Positions 1 through 7,303 of a stretch of 10,403 nucleotides of DNA are shown here, piece after piece; positions within the stretch are counted from its first letter, which is position 1; each line of letters begins with the position of its first letter. Source of the stretch: an uncultured Pseudomonadota bacterium (GTDB taxonomy: Bacteria > Myxococcota_A > UBA796 > UBA9615); NCBI GenBank assembly GCA_937907595.1, contig CALCXL010000853.1, positions 1 to 10,403 on the forward strand. Reading direction: 5' to 3'. The notes under the pieces were generated by a model. That model saw only the letters and a list, made by a program, of their open reading frames with translations, had not been told where the DNA came from and made no database searches. The position numbers were made by a program, and so were the translations under genes.

Positions 1-218
1 ACTTCATCCTGGTGGAGACCAGCCTGTCCTTCCTGGGAGGCCACTACGGAGTACCGGCGTCGGTGCCCTCGTGGGGCAACCTGGTCACGGGCTGCGACCT
101 GGGCAGCCTGGCCGCGCCCGCCTTCGTGGCGCCGGCGGTGTGCATCGTCGCGTCCATCCTGGGCCTCACGCTCCTCGGCGACGCCGTGGGCGAGCGCTTC
201 GAGCGGGGGAGGCACTGA
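1..218 (+). CDS. ABC transporter permease, OppC/DppC type (3' end only)
   Basis: This is the C-terminal part of an inner-membrane permease of the oligopeptide/dipeptide/nickel importer family; the gene begins before the window and the reading frame is open from base 3. About 71 residues are visible. The segment SLSFLGG followed by VPSWGNLV matches the family pattern of the loop before the last helix (typically LSFLGLGxxPPxPSWGxM). A hydrophobic stretch rich in Ala, Val, Ile and Leu forms the last transmembrane helix, and LLGDAVGERFERG matches the usual LLGDxLRDxLDPR ending. The EAA loop that contacts the ATPase lies upstream and is not seen. The TGA stop overlaps the next gene's ATG by one base (TGATG), which supports one operon with the ATPases. 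Substrate cannot be told from this fragment. The family call is firm; placing it as the C-type rather than B-type permease rests on this ending and on gene order. Confidence 0.85.
   Translation, partial: FILVETSLSFLGGHYGVPASVPSWGNLVTGCDLGSLAAPAFVAPAVCIVASILGLTLLGDAVGERFERGRH
205..212 (+). promoter_or_regulatory. Ribosome binding site deciding the start at 218
   Basis: GGGGGAGG lies 5 bases before the ATG at 218. It supports that start over an in-frame GTG at 71, which would overlap the permease gene by about 150 bases and add a low-complexity extension absent from the ATPase family. Confidence 0.7.
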
Positions 219-1402
219 TGGCAGAACCAGCCGACGGCGCGATTCTCACGGCGCGCGATGTGTGGGTGGCCGTGGAGGTCGCGGGGGCGATCAAGCCGAT
301 CGTCCAGGGCGGCCGGCTCACGGTGCCCCGGGGCGGGATCCTGGGGTTGGTGGGGGAGAGCGGCTCGGGCAAGACGCAGTTCGTGCGATCGATCATGGGG
401 CTGTCCAGCCTGGAGCCCGGGGTCATCAGCGGGAGCGCGATCTACCAGATCGGCGACCAGCCCCCCATCGACGTCCTGGCCGATGTCGACGACTTCTCGC
501 CCTTCCGTCCGCCCCAGGGCGACGAGCTCCTGCCCGTCCGCCAGCGCATCGGCTGGTCCTGGCTGGTGTGGCGTCGACGTTTCCGCAAGCGCCTGGACCT
601 GCTCCGCCGCCTGGGCGTGGGCTTCATCTTCCAGAACCCCATGGGCGCGCTGAACCCCTACCTGAAGGTGGGCACGCAGATCACGGAGGCCGTGGCGGTG
701 GCGCGGCCCGACGCCGGGGCAGGGGAGCTGCGCGACGGCGCCCTGCACTGGTTGGCGGAGGTGCAGCTCCGAGCCGACGACGCCACCCTCAGCCTCTACC
801 CGCACGAGCTCTCCGGCGGCATGGCCCAGCGGGTGATGATCGCCCTGGCCCTGGCCGGTGAGCCCCACTTCGTGGTGGCTGACGAGCCGACCACGGGCCT
901 GGACTCGCACATCCGCCGGGAGATCGTGGGCCTGCTGCACCGGATCATGGCCGGCGGCGAGCTGAGCGGCATCGTGATCAGCCACGACCTGCCGATGATC
1001 GCGCGGCTCTGCGACCGGCTGGCGGTGATGTTCCGGGGCAAGGTGGTCGAAGAGGGCCCCATCGCCGCCTTGGGCGACGCCGACTCGCCCAACCACCCCT
1101 ACACCCGGGAGCTGAAGGAGCGGGCCGAGGACCTTGCCCAGGGCCGGCACAGCTCGCGCAGGGAGGTCGGGGAGTCGCCGGACAGCACCGGGGCCGTGGC
1201 CCGCGCTGGCTGCGTCTACCGGTCACGCTGCCTCGTCTACAAGGCCAACCTGGTCGAGCGGGACCGCTGCGAGACGGTCAAGCCGGTGCTGCACGACATC
1301 GCTGACGTCCACCGCGTCGCCTGCCACGTCGATGGCCGGGAGGTGCTCGAAGACCTCGCCGCGGTGAGCGCCGCCTGGCGAAAGGGGGAGCTCGGTGACT
1401 GA
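218..1402 (+). CDS. Peptide/nickel-type ABC transporter ATPase, OppD/DppD type
   Basis: This 394-residue cytoplasmic ATPase is predicted to power an Opp/Dpp-type importer with its neighbour as a heterodimer. All catalytic motifs are visible: Walker A GESGSGKT at 46-53, Q-loop FQNP with Q139, signature ELSGGMAQR around 197-204, Walker B VVADEP with E223, D-loop GLDS at 227-230 and H-loop H256. The family C-terminal extension follows, with HPYT at 293-296 and cysteines C332, C338, C351 and C369, the last in VACH. In related DppD/OppD proteins these cysteines bind a [4Fe-4S] cluster. Walker A and the Q-loop are 86 residues apart, against 44 in the partner ATPase. The extra segment (about 82-130) is proline- and acid-rich and then Trp/Arg-rich (WSWLVWRRRFRKR, 113-125). 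The ATG overlaps the permease stop, and the 3' end overlaps the next gene by 8 bases. The ATPase call is certain; the substrate is unknown. Confidence 0.96.
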   Translation: MAEPADGAILTARDVWVAVEVAGAIKPIVQGGRLTVPRGGILGLVGESGSGKTQFVRSIMGLSSLEPGVISGSAIYQIGDQPPIDVLADVDDFSPFRPPQGDELLPVRQRIGWSWLVWRRRFRKRLDLLRRLGVGFIFQNPMGALNPYLKVGTQITEAVAVARPDAGAGELRDGALHWLAEVQLRADDATLSLYPHELSGGMAQRVMIALALAGEPHFVVADEPTTGLDSHIRREIVGLLHRIMAGGELSGIVISHDLPMIARLCDRLAVMFRGKVVEEGPIAALGDADSPNHPYTRELKERAEDLAQGRHSSRREVGESPDSTGAVARAGCVYRSRCLVYKANLVERDRCETVKPVLHDIADVHRVACHVDGREVLEDLAAVSAAWRKGELGD

Positions 1403-2501
1403 CTCCCTCAACGCCAAGCCGCTGCTCAAGGCCATCGGCATCCGCAAGACCTTCGGTGGGGGCAAGGGCCTGTTCGGACTGGGACCCCGTCGTGCGCCGA
1501 CCCCGGTCCTTCATGGTGTCGACCTGATCATGGGCCCGGGGGAAGTCACCGGCCTCATCGGCGAGTCAGGGTCGGGCAAGACGACGTTCGGCAAGTGCTT
1601 GCTGCGGATCGTCGAGCCGGACAGCGGCACCGTGGAGTTGGAGGGCCGGGACTGGCTCGCCGTCCCCCGAAACGGACTGCAGGCGGAGCGCGCGCGGTAC
1701 CAGATGATCTACCAGAACCCCTACGCCTGCCTGAACCCGGGCCTGACGATCGGCGCGCACCTGCGCGAGACGTTGAAGGTGTTCCGGGGGGTGGTCGGGT
1801 CGGAGGCGGACGACCTGGTGGTTCGGGAGCTTCGGCGCTTCGGGATGGCGGAGAAGGTACGCTCGTACCCGGGCGAGCTGAGCGGCGGGGAGAAGCGCCG
1901 CGTCTCCGTCGCCCGCACCCTGCTGACCCGCCCGTCCCTGGTGGTGGCCGACGAGCCGACGTCGGGCTTGGACGCCAGCGTGAAGGCCGATGTGCTCGAC
2001 GCGATGCTCCAGGCTCGGGACGTGGAGACGGCCTACCTCTTCATCTCTCACGACCTGGACGTCATTCGCTTCGTGTCCGACCGGATCCTGGTGATGTACC
2101 GGGGGCGGATCGTGGAGGTCATGGAGCGGGAGCGCATCGATCCCGAGCTGCCGCACCACCCCTACACCGTCCGCCTGTTCGAGGCGGCCCGCGCGGACGT
2201 GCCGACCCAGGAAGAGATCGACGCCCGGCAGGGAGCCGAGCTCCGCGACATCGACCTGAGCCAGGGCTGCTCCTACCGCCCACTCTGCGACATCTGGCAC
2301 GGCGCCGGCCGGCCGGAGGGGCCCTGCACCACCGACCTGCCCGGCCTGCTCCAGATCGCACCGAATCAAACCGTGGCCTGCCACGTCATGCAGGAAGAGG
2401 CCGCGTCCGTCGTGGCCCCCAAGTCATCCGACCCCACCTCCTCTTTGGAGGTGCCAGAATCCCCCGAGCGCTCGGGGAACATCGAGGAGAGCACGTCATG
2501 A
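1395..2501 (+). CDS. Peptide/nickel-type ABC transporter ATPase, OppF/DppF type
   Basis: This 368-residue protein is the second nucleotide-binding subunit of the importer. Motifs in order are Walker A GESGSGKT at 56-63, Q-loop YQNP with Q107, signature ELSGGEKRR at 161-169, Walker B VVADEP with E187, D-loop GLDA at 191-194 and H-loop H219. A C-terminal oligopeptide-transporter extension has HPYT at 255-258 and four cysteines, C292, C298, C311 and C329 (VACH), at exactly the spacing found in the upstream ATPase. This suggests both subunits can carry a metal cluster. It starts at GTG with GGGGGAG 4 bases upstream, and the start lies inside the previous gene, overlapping it by 8 bases. The last 35 or so residues are Ser/Glu/Pro-rich and probably disordered. 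The stop overlaps the next start as ATGA. The assignment is secure at family level; the transported substrate is not known. Confidence 0.96.
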   Translation: MTDSLNAKPLLKAIGIRKTFGGGKGLFGLGPRRAPTPVLHGVDLIMGPGEVTGLIGESGSGKTTFGKCLLRIVEPDSGTVELEGRDWLAVPRNGLQAERARYQMIYQNPYACLNPGLTIGAHLRETLKVFRGVVGSEADDLVVRELRRFGMAEKVRSYPGELSGGEKRRVSVARTLLTRPSLVVADEPTSGLDASVKADVLDAMLQARDVETAYLFISHDLDVIRFVSDRILVMYRGRIVEVMERERIDPELPHHPYTVRLFEAARADVPTQEEIDARQGAELRDIDLSQGCSYRPLCDIWHGAGRPEGPCTTDLPGLLQIAPNQTVACHVMQEEAASVVAPKSSDPTSSLEVPESPERSGNIEESTS

Positions 2502-3613
2502 ACAGGAGCTGGACCACAGCCCTCACCCTGGCCTTCGCGGCCGGCCTGGCCACCCTGGCTGCGCCACAGCCTGTCGACGCGCAGGGCACGAAGGCCCAAC
2601 CGGTCGGCGTGAAAGTCGATGGGAACATCGAGTTCCCGCAGCTCTCGCCCGACGGCACGCAGATCGCCTACGAGGTGAACTTCCCCGCCGAGAAGCGCCG
2701 CGAGCTCTACATCGTCGGCTGGGACGGCCGGGCCATCACGGGCGCGGCCGCAAAGCTGGTGCCCGAGAGCATGGACTCCCCCAGCCGCTACGGGGCCACC
2801 AAGCGGGTCACGCACGGCTTCGCCTGGGCCAGCAAGGGCACCTACGCCTACGCCTACACGGTGTCGGACAGCTCGGGCGCCCAGGACATCTACATCGACA
2901 ACTGGTCGAAGCTGGTGGAGGAGGGCAACAGCGCCAACAAGAACCCCGCCTGGGACCCGAACGAGCCGCGCTTCGTCTTCTCGTCGGGCCGCACGGGGAA
3001 CGGCGACCTGTACCTCTGGGACTCGGGTGAGCCCATGCAGCTCACCTTCGACGACACCAACGCCGAGCTCTTCCCGGTCTGGGACGCCAGCGGACAGAAG
3101 GTGGCCTACGTGCGGGCCGGCAAGGCGGGAAGCCACATCTACCTGCTCGACGTCGCCATGTTCACCGCCCAGGCCCTGGTGCAGTTCACGGGCACGGAGT
3201 CCACGCGGCCCTCCTTCAGCCCCGACGGCAACCGCCTGGCCTTCTTCTCCAACAAGGGGCAGACCTCGTCCACGAACTTCGGCCTGTGGGTCACCGACGC
3301 CCGCCCGGGCGGCACCCCCCGGCAGATCGGCCCCAACGTGCGCCTGCCCAGCAAGGGCGCCGCGTACTGGACGCCGGACGGCAAGGGCGTCATCGCGGTC
3401 AAGGACGCGCCGGACGAGGGAGATCCCATCTGCATCTTCCCCGTGGATGGCGGCAGCCCGAACTGCCTGCTGAGCGCCGGCACCCGCAACAACCGGGATC
3501 CGCAGCTCTCCGTGCAGGGCTCGACCTGGCGGCTGCTCTACACGGCCCAGCAGGCCGTCGGCAGCTCGGACAGCACCTGGCAGGAGATGTACTCGTACGA
3601 CATCCCGCGGTAG
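2498..3613 (+). CDS. Secreted PD40/TolB-like beta-propeller protein
   Basis: This 371-residue protein begins with a Sec signal peptide (basic MNR, hydrophobic core, likely cleavage after VDA near residue 28) and is therefore predicted to be periplasmic. Seven PD40-type repeats are visible, each with a W/F/L-x-P/A-D/S-G-x(3)-A-Y/F core. They start near residues 46 (LSPDG), 108, 150, 193, 238 (FSPDG), 289 (WTPDG) and 335. This count fits a single seven-bladed propeller filling the mature chain. The TolB N-terminal domain is not present, so it is a free-standing propeller and not TolB itself. Such proteins usually bind other proteins or cell-wall components; no catalytic residues of propeller peptidases are seen. 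The ATG overlaps the ATPase stop by 4 bases (ATGA), with GAGGAG 8 bases upstream, so it is probably made together with the transporter. A role as an accessory periplasmic factor of the importer is inference. Confidence 0.88.
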   Translation: MNRSWTTALTLAFAAGLATLAAPQPVDAQGTKAQPVGVKVDGNIEFPQLSPDGTQIAYEVNFPAEKRRELYIVGWDGRAITGAAAKLVPESMDSPSRYGATKRVTHGFAWASKGTYAYAYTVSDSSGAQDIYIDNWSKLVEEGNSANKNPAWDPNEPRFVFSSGRTGNGDLYLWDSGEPMQLTFDDTNAELFPVWDASGQKVAYVRAGKAGSHIYLLDVAMFTAQALVQFTGTESTRPSFSPDGNRLAFFSNKGQTSSTNFGLWVTDARPGGTPRQIGPNVRLPSKGAAYWTPDGKGVIAVKDAPDEGDPICIFPVDGGSPNCLLSAGTRNNRDPQLSVQGSTWRLLYTAQQAVGSSDSTWQEMYSYDIPR

Positions 3614-3631
3614 AGCCCCGGCTCCCGCGGC

Positions 3632-3659
3632 GGAGCGCCTCCCCCTCCGGAGGCGCTCC
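3632..3659 (+). terminator. Perfect 11-bp hairpin, probable transcription terminator
   Basis: GGAGCGCCTCC (3632-3642) and GGAGGCGCTCC (3649-3659) are exact inverted repeats around a 6-base loop, 18 bases after the propeller stop codon. A second short inverted repeat (CCAGGG-C-CCCTGG) follows at 3660-3672. No clear T-run follows, only CCCGCTTT, so it may act by another route or be an RNA-stabilising end. Its place between two operons favours termination. Confidence 0.6.
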
Positions 3660-3749
3660 CCAGGGCCCCTGGCCCGCTTTCCGAGGGCTCGCCCCACCGC
3701 CGATGCCCGTGCAGGTGCTCGCCCGCCCCCGCGCCCCCCACCCCTCCGC

Positions 3750-3755
3750 TATGAT
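3750..3755 (+). promoter_or_regulatory. Possible -10 promoter element for the envelope operon
   Basis: TATGAT stands out in a very GC-rich stretch and differs from the sigma-70 consensus TATAAT at one base. It lies 65 bases before the ATG at 3821, in the only intergenic gap where a promoter for the downstream three genes is expected. No recognisable -35 box is seen 16-18 bases upstream, where the sequence is almost all G and C. The call is therefore weak. Confidence 0.35.
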
Positions 3756-3820
3756 GCCCGAGCCGAGGCCTGCACCGGCAGGGTGAGGCTGTGCGGGGAC
3801 CTCCGGCAGGGGCATAGCCA

Positions 3821-5152
3821 ATGACGACACTTCGACGCCTCGTCCTGATCATGGTGGCCGTGGTGACGCTCGCAGCCGGGACCCTGGTCCCCAGCCGCGA
3901 CGCGCACGCCCAGGACACCTGGCAGTTCCACCTGGCCCAGGCCAACACCTTCTATCGGAACCGGCTGCTGCCCAAGGCGCTGGACGAGCTGAAGATCGTG
4001 GTGGCGGACCCGGAGGGGCGAAAGCAGATCAAGGCCTGGCAGCTGATCATCGAGATCTCCAACAAGATGAAGGATCTCGACGATCTGATCTGGGCCCTGG
4101 AGAACGGCCGGGAGATCGCCCAGGGGCAGGAGGCGGCGCAGATGCAGGCGCAGCTCTACCGCCTCAAGCGCGTGTACGGCCGGGTCACCTTCGAGGCGAC
4201 CGGGGGCTCGGGCAAGCTCCCGACGAAGGGCATCAAGCTCAAGATCGAGGAGGAGCCGGGGGATCCGGAGGCCAAGGCGTACTACGAGAAGGCGCGCATC
4301 GTCTTCGGTCAGTCGGGCTACTCCGTGGGCCAGATGTGGCTGCCGGCCGGCGACTACGAGCTGGACGGCGAGATCATGAAGATCGTGGCCGGCAAGGACA
4401 CGGCCGTCGAGGTCGCGCCCACCACGGACATCCGATTCGGTCTGGAGATCGCGGGCAGCGCCGGCGCCCGGGCCGGCGACGAGTCCACCGGAGTCGCGGG
4501 ATTCCAGGGCGGGCTGACCGTCGGCCTGGGGCCGCACATCCAGTTCGCCAACGGGAACTCGCTGTACGTCAGCGCGGGACCGTCGATCCTGGTGGGGCCG
4601 CAGTCCACCGCCGACGTGCAGCAGAACGCGTTCACCAACGACGAGCGCGCCTCCGTCAGCGTCGGCGGCAGCGTCCAGGTGGCCTTCGAGTTTCGCATCG
4701 GGGGGGTCGATGTGTCCCCGCGGATCGGCTACGCGATCAACATGCTGCCCGCGGGCATGTACTACTCCGGGAAGGTGATCAGCAGCCCGGGTGACGGCAC
4801 CGCGGGCGGCGTGGTGGAGGGCGACTTTGTCGTGCCGACCCTCGCTCACGGACCCCGGGTCGGACTGCAAGCGCTGCTCTCGCCGGCCTTGGTCAAGGGC
4901 AAGCGCCGCCCACGCATCTTCGTCGGGGCGCACGCCGGTCCCAGCTTCCATCACCCCCAGTGGGGCGACGTCACGGACGGCACGTCCGTCGTGGGCATCG
5001 GGGGCGCGGTGCGCAGCGGCGAGGAGGCCTCGGCCGGCGGCTACGGCTCGGGGCCCTTCATGGTGGACACCATCACGGCCGGCGGAGACGCTTCGGCGAC
5101 GAAGATCTTTGTCGACGTCCAGGGCGTGGTCGGCGTCCAGGTCCGCATGTAG
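3821..5152 (+). CDS. Secreted helical-repeat / PEGA-like / outer-membrane barrel protein
   Basis: This 443-residue protein has no known name. A Sec signal peptide ends near AHA at residue 30. Residues 33-118 are helical with a TPR-like pattern (FYRNRLLPKALDELK, then DPEGR at 63-67). Residues 119-200 look like a small beta domain of PEGA type: VTFEATGG near 122-129, then LPAGDYEL at 174-181 and an AGKDTAVEV strand at 190-198. Residues 203-443 alternate polar and hydrophobic residues with glycine turns (GLEIAGSAG, GGLTVGLGPHI, LYVSAGPSILVG, SVQVAFEFRIG, PRIGYAINM, RVGLQALLS, RIFVGAHAGPS, FVDVQGVVGVQV), as in an outer-membrane beta-barrel. The chain does not end in the usual aromatic residue. 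The ATG has AGGGG 8 bases upstream. It is the first gene of a tight three-gene set and resembles the next product in its N-terminal half. Function is unknown; a structural or tethering role at the outer membrane is inference. Confidence 0.85.
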   Translation: MTTLRRLVLIMVAVVTLAAGTLVPSRDAHAQDTWQFHLAQANTFYRNRLLPKALDELKIVVADPEGRKQIKAWQLIIEISNKMKDLDDLIWALENGREIAQGQEAAQMQAQLYRLKRVYGRVTFEATGGSGKLPTKGIKLKIEEEPGDPEAKAYYEKARIVFGQSGYSVGQMWLPAGDYELDGEIMKIVAGKDTAVEVAPTTDIRFGLEIAGSAGARAGDESTGVAGFQGGLTVGLGPHIQFANGNSLYVSAGPSILVGPQSTADVQQNAFTNDERASVSVGGSVQVAFEFRIGGVDVSPRIGYAINMLPAGMYYSGKVISSPGDGTAGGVVEGDFVVPTLAHGPRVGLQALLSPALVKGKRRPRIFVGAHAGPSFHHPQWGDVTDGTSVVGIGGAVRSGEEASAGGYGSGPFMVDTITAGGDASATKIFVDVQGVVGVQVRM

Positions 5153-5154
5153 CT

Positions 5155-5160
5155 GGGGGG
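5155..5160 (+). promoter_or_regulatory. G-rich ribosome binding site before a GTG start
   Basis: GGGGGG lies 10 bases before the GTG at 5171, in the 18-base gap after the previous stop. The spacing is somewhat long. The start is supported mainly because the signal peptide begins immediately there (MNRRLLPALLAGLMLLP). Confidence 0.45.
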
Positions 5161-5170
5161 CCTTCGGCCG

Positions 5171-7288
5171 GTGAACAGACGACTCCTACCCGCCCTGCTC
5201 GCAGGGTTGATGTTGCTCCCCTCTCTCGGCTCCGCCCAGGGCACGACGAAGGTGCGTCAGCTGCTCGGGCAGGGCTGGACCTTCCTGGAGGCAGGCAACC
5301 TCCGGAAGGCTGAGGAGTCCTTCGCCGCAGCGTTCGAGGACCCCGTCGGGCGCAGCAGCGCGGAGGTCTACTACGCCGTCGCTGCGGTGTGGTGGGAGCG
5401 CCGCAACGCCATGGCCGCGTACATGTGGCTGAGCGACGCCGGCAAGGCCGGCAAGGAGTCCCTCACCTGGGACGGGGGCCCCGGGGGCGAGTGGGACCAG
5501 CGGATCGAGTCCCGCCGCCGCTACGTCGAGGCCAACTTCACCGTGGTGAAGCTGCGGGCCCCGAAGCGGGGCAAGCCGCTGCCGCCGCTGGCGGATCCCA
5601 CGCCCAACGACCCCCTGCTCCGCGAGTTCACCGACCGCCTCCCCACCGTCGTGGAGGAGGGCGTCGAGGCCGATGTCGCCGTGCAGTGGGTGCTCCTGCC
5701 CAACGGGACCTACTGGATCGGCGAGGAGCTGGTGGACCTCTCCGGCGGTGAGCTGGATGCCTCGAAGGCTGCGTCTTGGGATCTGCCCGCGGACCGGGGC
5801 AAGGCGAAGGCCGCCTATGCGGTGCGGGTGGCTGCCCTGGCGGAGGGGCGCTCCATGGCCCGCGAAGCCGGCGCTGCGGCGGATCAGGCCCAGGCCGACG
5901 CCCGCCAGATCGAGGCCCAGCGCAAGCAGGAGGAGGACGCCCGCAAGGCGGAGCTGGAGGCGGAACGTCAGGCCGCGCTGGCCCAGCAGGCCCGCGAGCT
6001 GGAGGCGGAGCGCGTCGCGGCCGACGCTCGGCGCCAGGCCGATCTCCGCCGGGCGGAGGATGAGCGCGCGGAGAAGGATCGCCGCCGGGAGCAGGATCGC
6101 CTCACCCAGGACCAGAAGGCCCAGGCCGACCGCGCCGCAGACGAGCGCCGCGCCGAGGAGCGCCGCGAGGCCGACCTGCGCCGGGCGGAGGAAGATCGGC
6201 GTCGGGCGGAGGCGGCGGAGGAGGAAGCTGCGCTCCTCGCACAGCGTGAGGCTGCGGCCGAGCGGGATCGCCAGCAGCGTGAGGCGGACCGCCTCGAGCA
6301 GGAGGCCCAGGGCCGGGACGAGCGCCGCGCCGCCGACGCCGCCACCGCCGAGCAGCGCCGCCGCGAGCGGGAGCAGGCTGAGGAGGAGGCCCGCCTGGCC
6401 GACGCCCGCCTCCGCCAGGAGAAGCGCGACGCCGCCGAGGCGGAGGCGAAGGCGCGCGAAGAGGAGCGCTGGGCTGCCGCCGCGCGGGACACCGCTGCGG
6501 CGGAGGATCGCCGGGGCGCCGCCGCGCGCGACGCCCAGGCCCGTCGGGAAGGGGCTCAGGCCGCCGGGGACGCCGCCGACGAGCTGCGCGGTCGCCGGTT
6601 CTACCTCGCCGCGGGCGGAGGGCTGTCGACCGTGGACAGCATCCTCGGCGGCGAGTCGTCGGTGGAGGCGGACTGGAGCGCGCACGGCGAGCTCGGCGTG
6701 ATGGTGCCCATCGGCAAGGGCGCCATGCCCGTGGCCCTGGCCATCGGACTCTCGTACGACAGTCTGCCCGTCGCCGGATGCTCCAACGCCCAGACCCGGG
6801 GGAACGCGGTCGCCCTGCACCTGGCCCCGCGCCTGGCGATCCCGCTCCGCGACCGGATCTGGCTCCAGGGGCGCGCCGGCATCCACGTGGGTGCCGTGGC
6901 CACCTGGCCCAGCGCACGGGAGCGGCAGAGCTGCGCTGAGCACCGCCCCGTCGACGGCGGGGTGGCCTACGGCGTGCAGCTGAGCTCCAACGGGTCCACG
7001 GCCGAGCTCTCCTACAGCGATCTGGGCTGGGGCGGCTACGGCATGGTCCTCGGCCCCGACTTCGAGATCGGGATCCTCGGCGCGCCCGGCAAGGCCTCCA
7101 GCTTCATGGGCGTCGCCTTCTTCCTCCGCCACGATCAGGTCTTTGCGGCCATCGAGAGCGGTGACTACCACTTCCGCTCTGCCGGCTCGGCGCCGGTGGA
7201 CCTGGAAACCGTCGAACTCTCGGCGCTGGACGCTGCGGCCTCCATGCCCCGTTTCCAGCTCGGTGCCCGGGCAATGGTCCTCTTCTAG
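5171..7288 (+). CDS. Secreted helical-repeat / long coiled-coil / outer-membrane barrel protein
   Basis: This 705-residue protein begins with a Sec signal peptide (cleavage probably near GSA, residue 22). Residues 27-115 are TPR-like helices (KVRQLLGQGWTFLEAGNLRKAEESF, DPVGR at 57-61). Residues 120-205 form a beta-type domain ending in LLPNGTYWIGEE (175-186), comparable to the PEGA-like part of the preceding gene product. Residues 226-472 are almost only Ala, Glu, Arg, Asp, Gln and Lys with few breaks, a long charged coiled coil as in TolA. Residues 475-705 alternate like a beta-barrel (RFYLAAGGGLS, VALAIGLSYDS, RIWLQGRAGIHVG, MGVAFFLRH, FQLGARAMVLF) and end in Phe, the usual outer-membrane barrel signature. 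Two cysteines (C537, C588) could pair in an exposed loop. GTG start, 18 bases after the previous gene and 15 before the next. No family name is recognised; linking the cell-wall side to the outer membrane is a plausible but unproven role. Confidence 0.9.
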   Translation: MNRRLLPALLAGLMLLPSLGSAQGTTKVRQLLGQGWTFLEAGNLRKAEESFAAAFEDPVGRSSAEVYYAVAAVWWERRNAMAAYMWLSDAGKAGKESLTWDGGPGGEWDQRIESRRRYVEANFTVVKLRAPKRGKPLPPLADPTPNDPLLREFTDRLPTVVEEGVEADVAVQWVLLPNGTYWIGEELVDLSGGELDASKAASWDLPADRGKAKAAYAVRVAALAEGRSMAREAGAAADQAQADARQIEAQRKQEEDARKAELEAERQAALAQQARELEAERVAADARRQADLRRAEDERAEKDRRREQDRLTQDQKAQADRAADERRAEERREADLRRAEEDRRRAEAAEEEAALLAQREAAAERDRQQREADRLEQEAQGRDERRAADAATAEQRRREREQAEEEARLADARLRQEKRDAAEAEAKAREEERWAAAARDTAAAEDRRGAAARDAQARREGAQAAGDAADELRGRRFYLAAGGGLSTVDSILGGESSVEADWSAHGELGVMVPIGKGAMPVALAIGLSYDSLPVAGCSNAQTRGNAVALHLAPRLAIPLRDRIWLQGRAGIHVGAVATWPSARERQSCAEHRPVDGGVAYGVQLSSNGSTAELSYSDLGWGGYGMVLGPDFEIGILGAPGKASSFMGVAFFLRHDQVFAAIESGDYHFRSAGSAPVDLETVELSALDAAASMPRFQLGARAMVLF
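5846..6586 (+). repeat. Coding low-complexity segment: charged coiled coil
   Basis: This stretch encodes residues 226-472 of the coiled-coil barrel protein. It is built from repeating codons for Ala, Glu, Arg, Asp and Gln (GCC, GAG, CGC and GAC prominent), with recurring words such as ADLRRAE (residues 290-296 and 334-340) and ERRAEERREADLRRAEEDRR (325-344). No exact long DNA repeat is evident; similarity is at the amino-acid pattern level. Confidence 0.8.
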
Positions 7289-7297
7289 TGGGAACCT

Positions 7298-7301
7298 GAG
7301 G
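7298..7301 (+). promoter_or_regulatory. Ribosome binding site before tandem ATG codons
   Basis: GAGG lies 2 bases before the ATG at 7304 and 5 bases before the adjacent ATG at 7307. The second ATG has the more usual spacing, so the lipoprotein may really begin one residue later. The signal peptide is unaffected. Confidence 0.5.
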
Positions 7302-7303
7302 TC

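Noticed and set aside
71..217. Upstream in-frame GTG start for the first ATPase
   Set aside because: It would overlap the permease frame by about 150 bases and add Arg/Gly-rich sequence unlike the family; the ATG at 218 has a good ribosome binding site.
1595..2497. N-terminal extension of the propeller gene
   Set aside because: It lies out of frame inside the second ATPase gene and is Arg/Pro-rich; the signal peptide starts exactly at 2498.
3769..3782. CCTGC-ACCG-GCAGG hairpin in the leader of the envelope operon
   Set aside because: A 5-bp stem that does not extend; no riboswitch or attenuator features around it.
5159..5169. Small GGCC-TTC-GGCC stem beside the start of the coiled-coil barrel gene
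   Set aside because: Only 4 bp of stem with a 3-base loop, common by chance in such GC-rich DNA; too weak to call a regulatory element.
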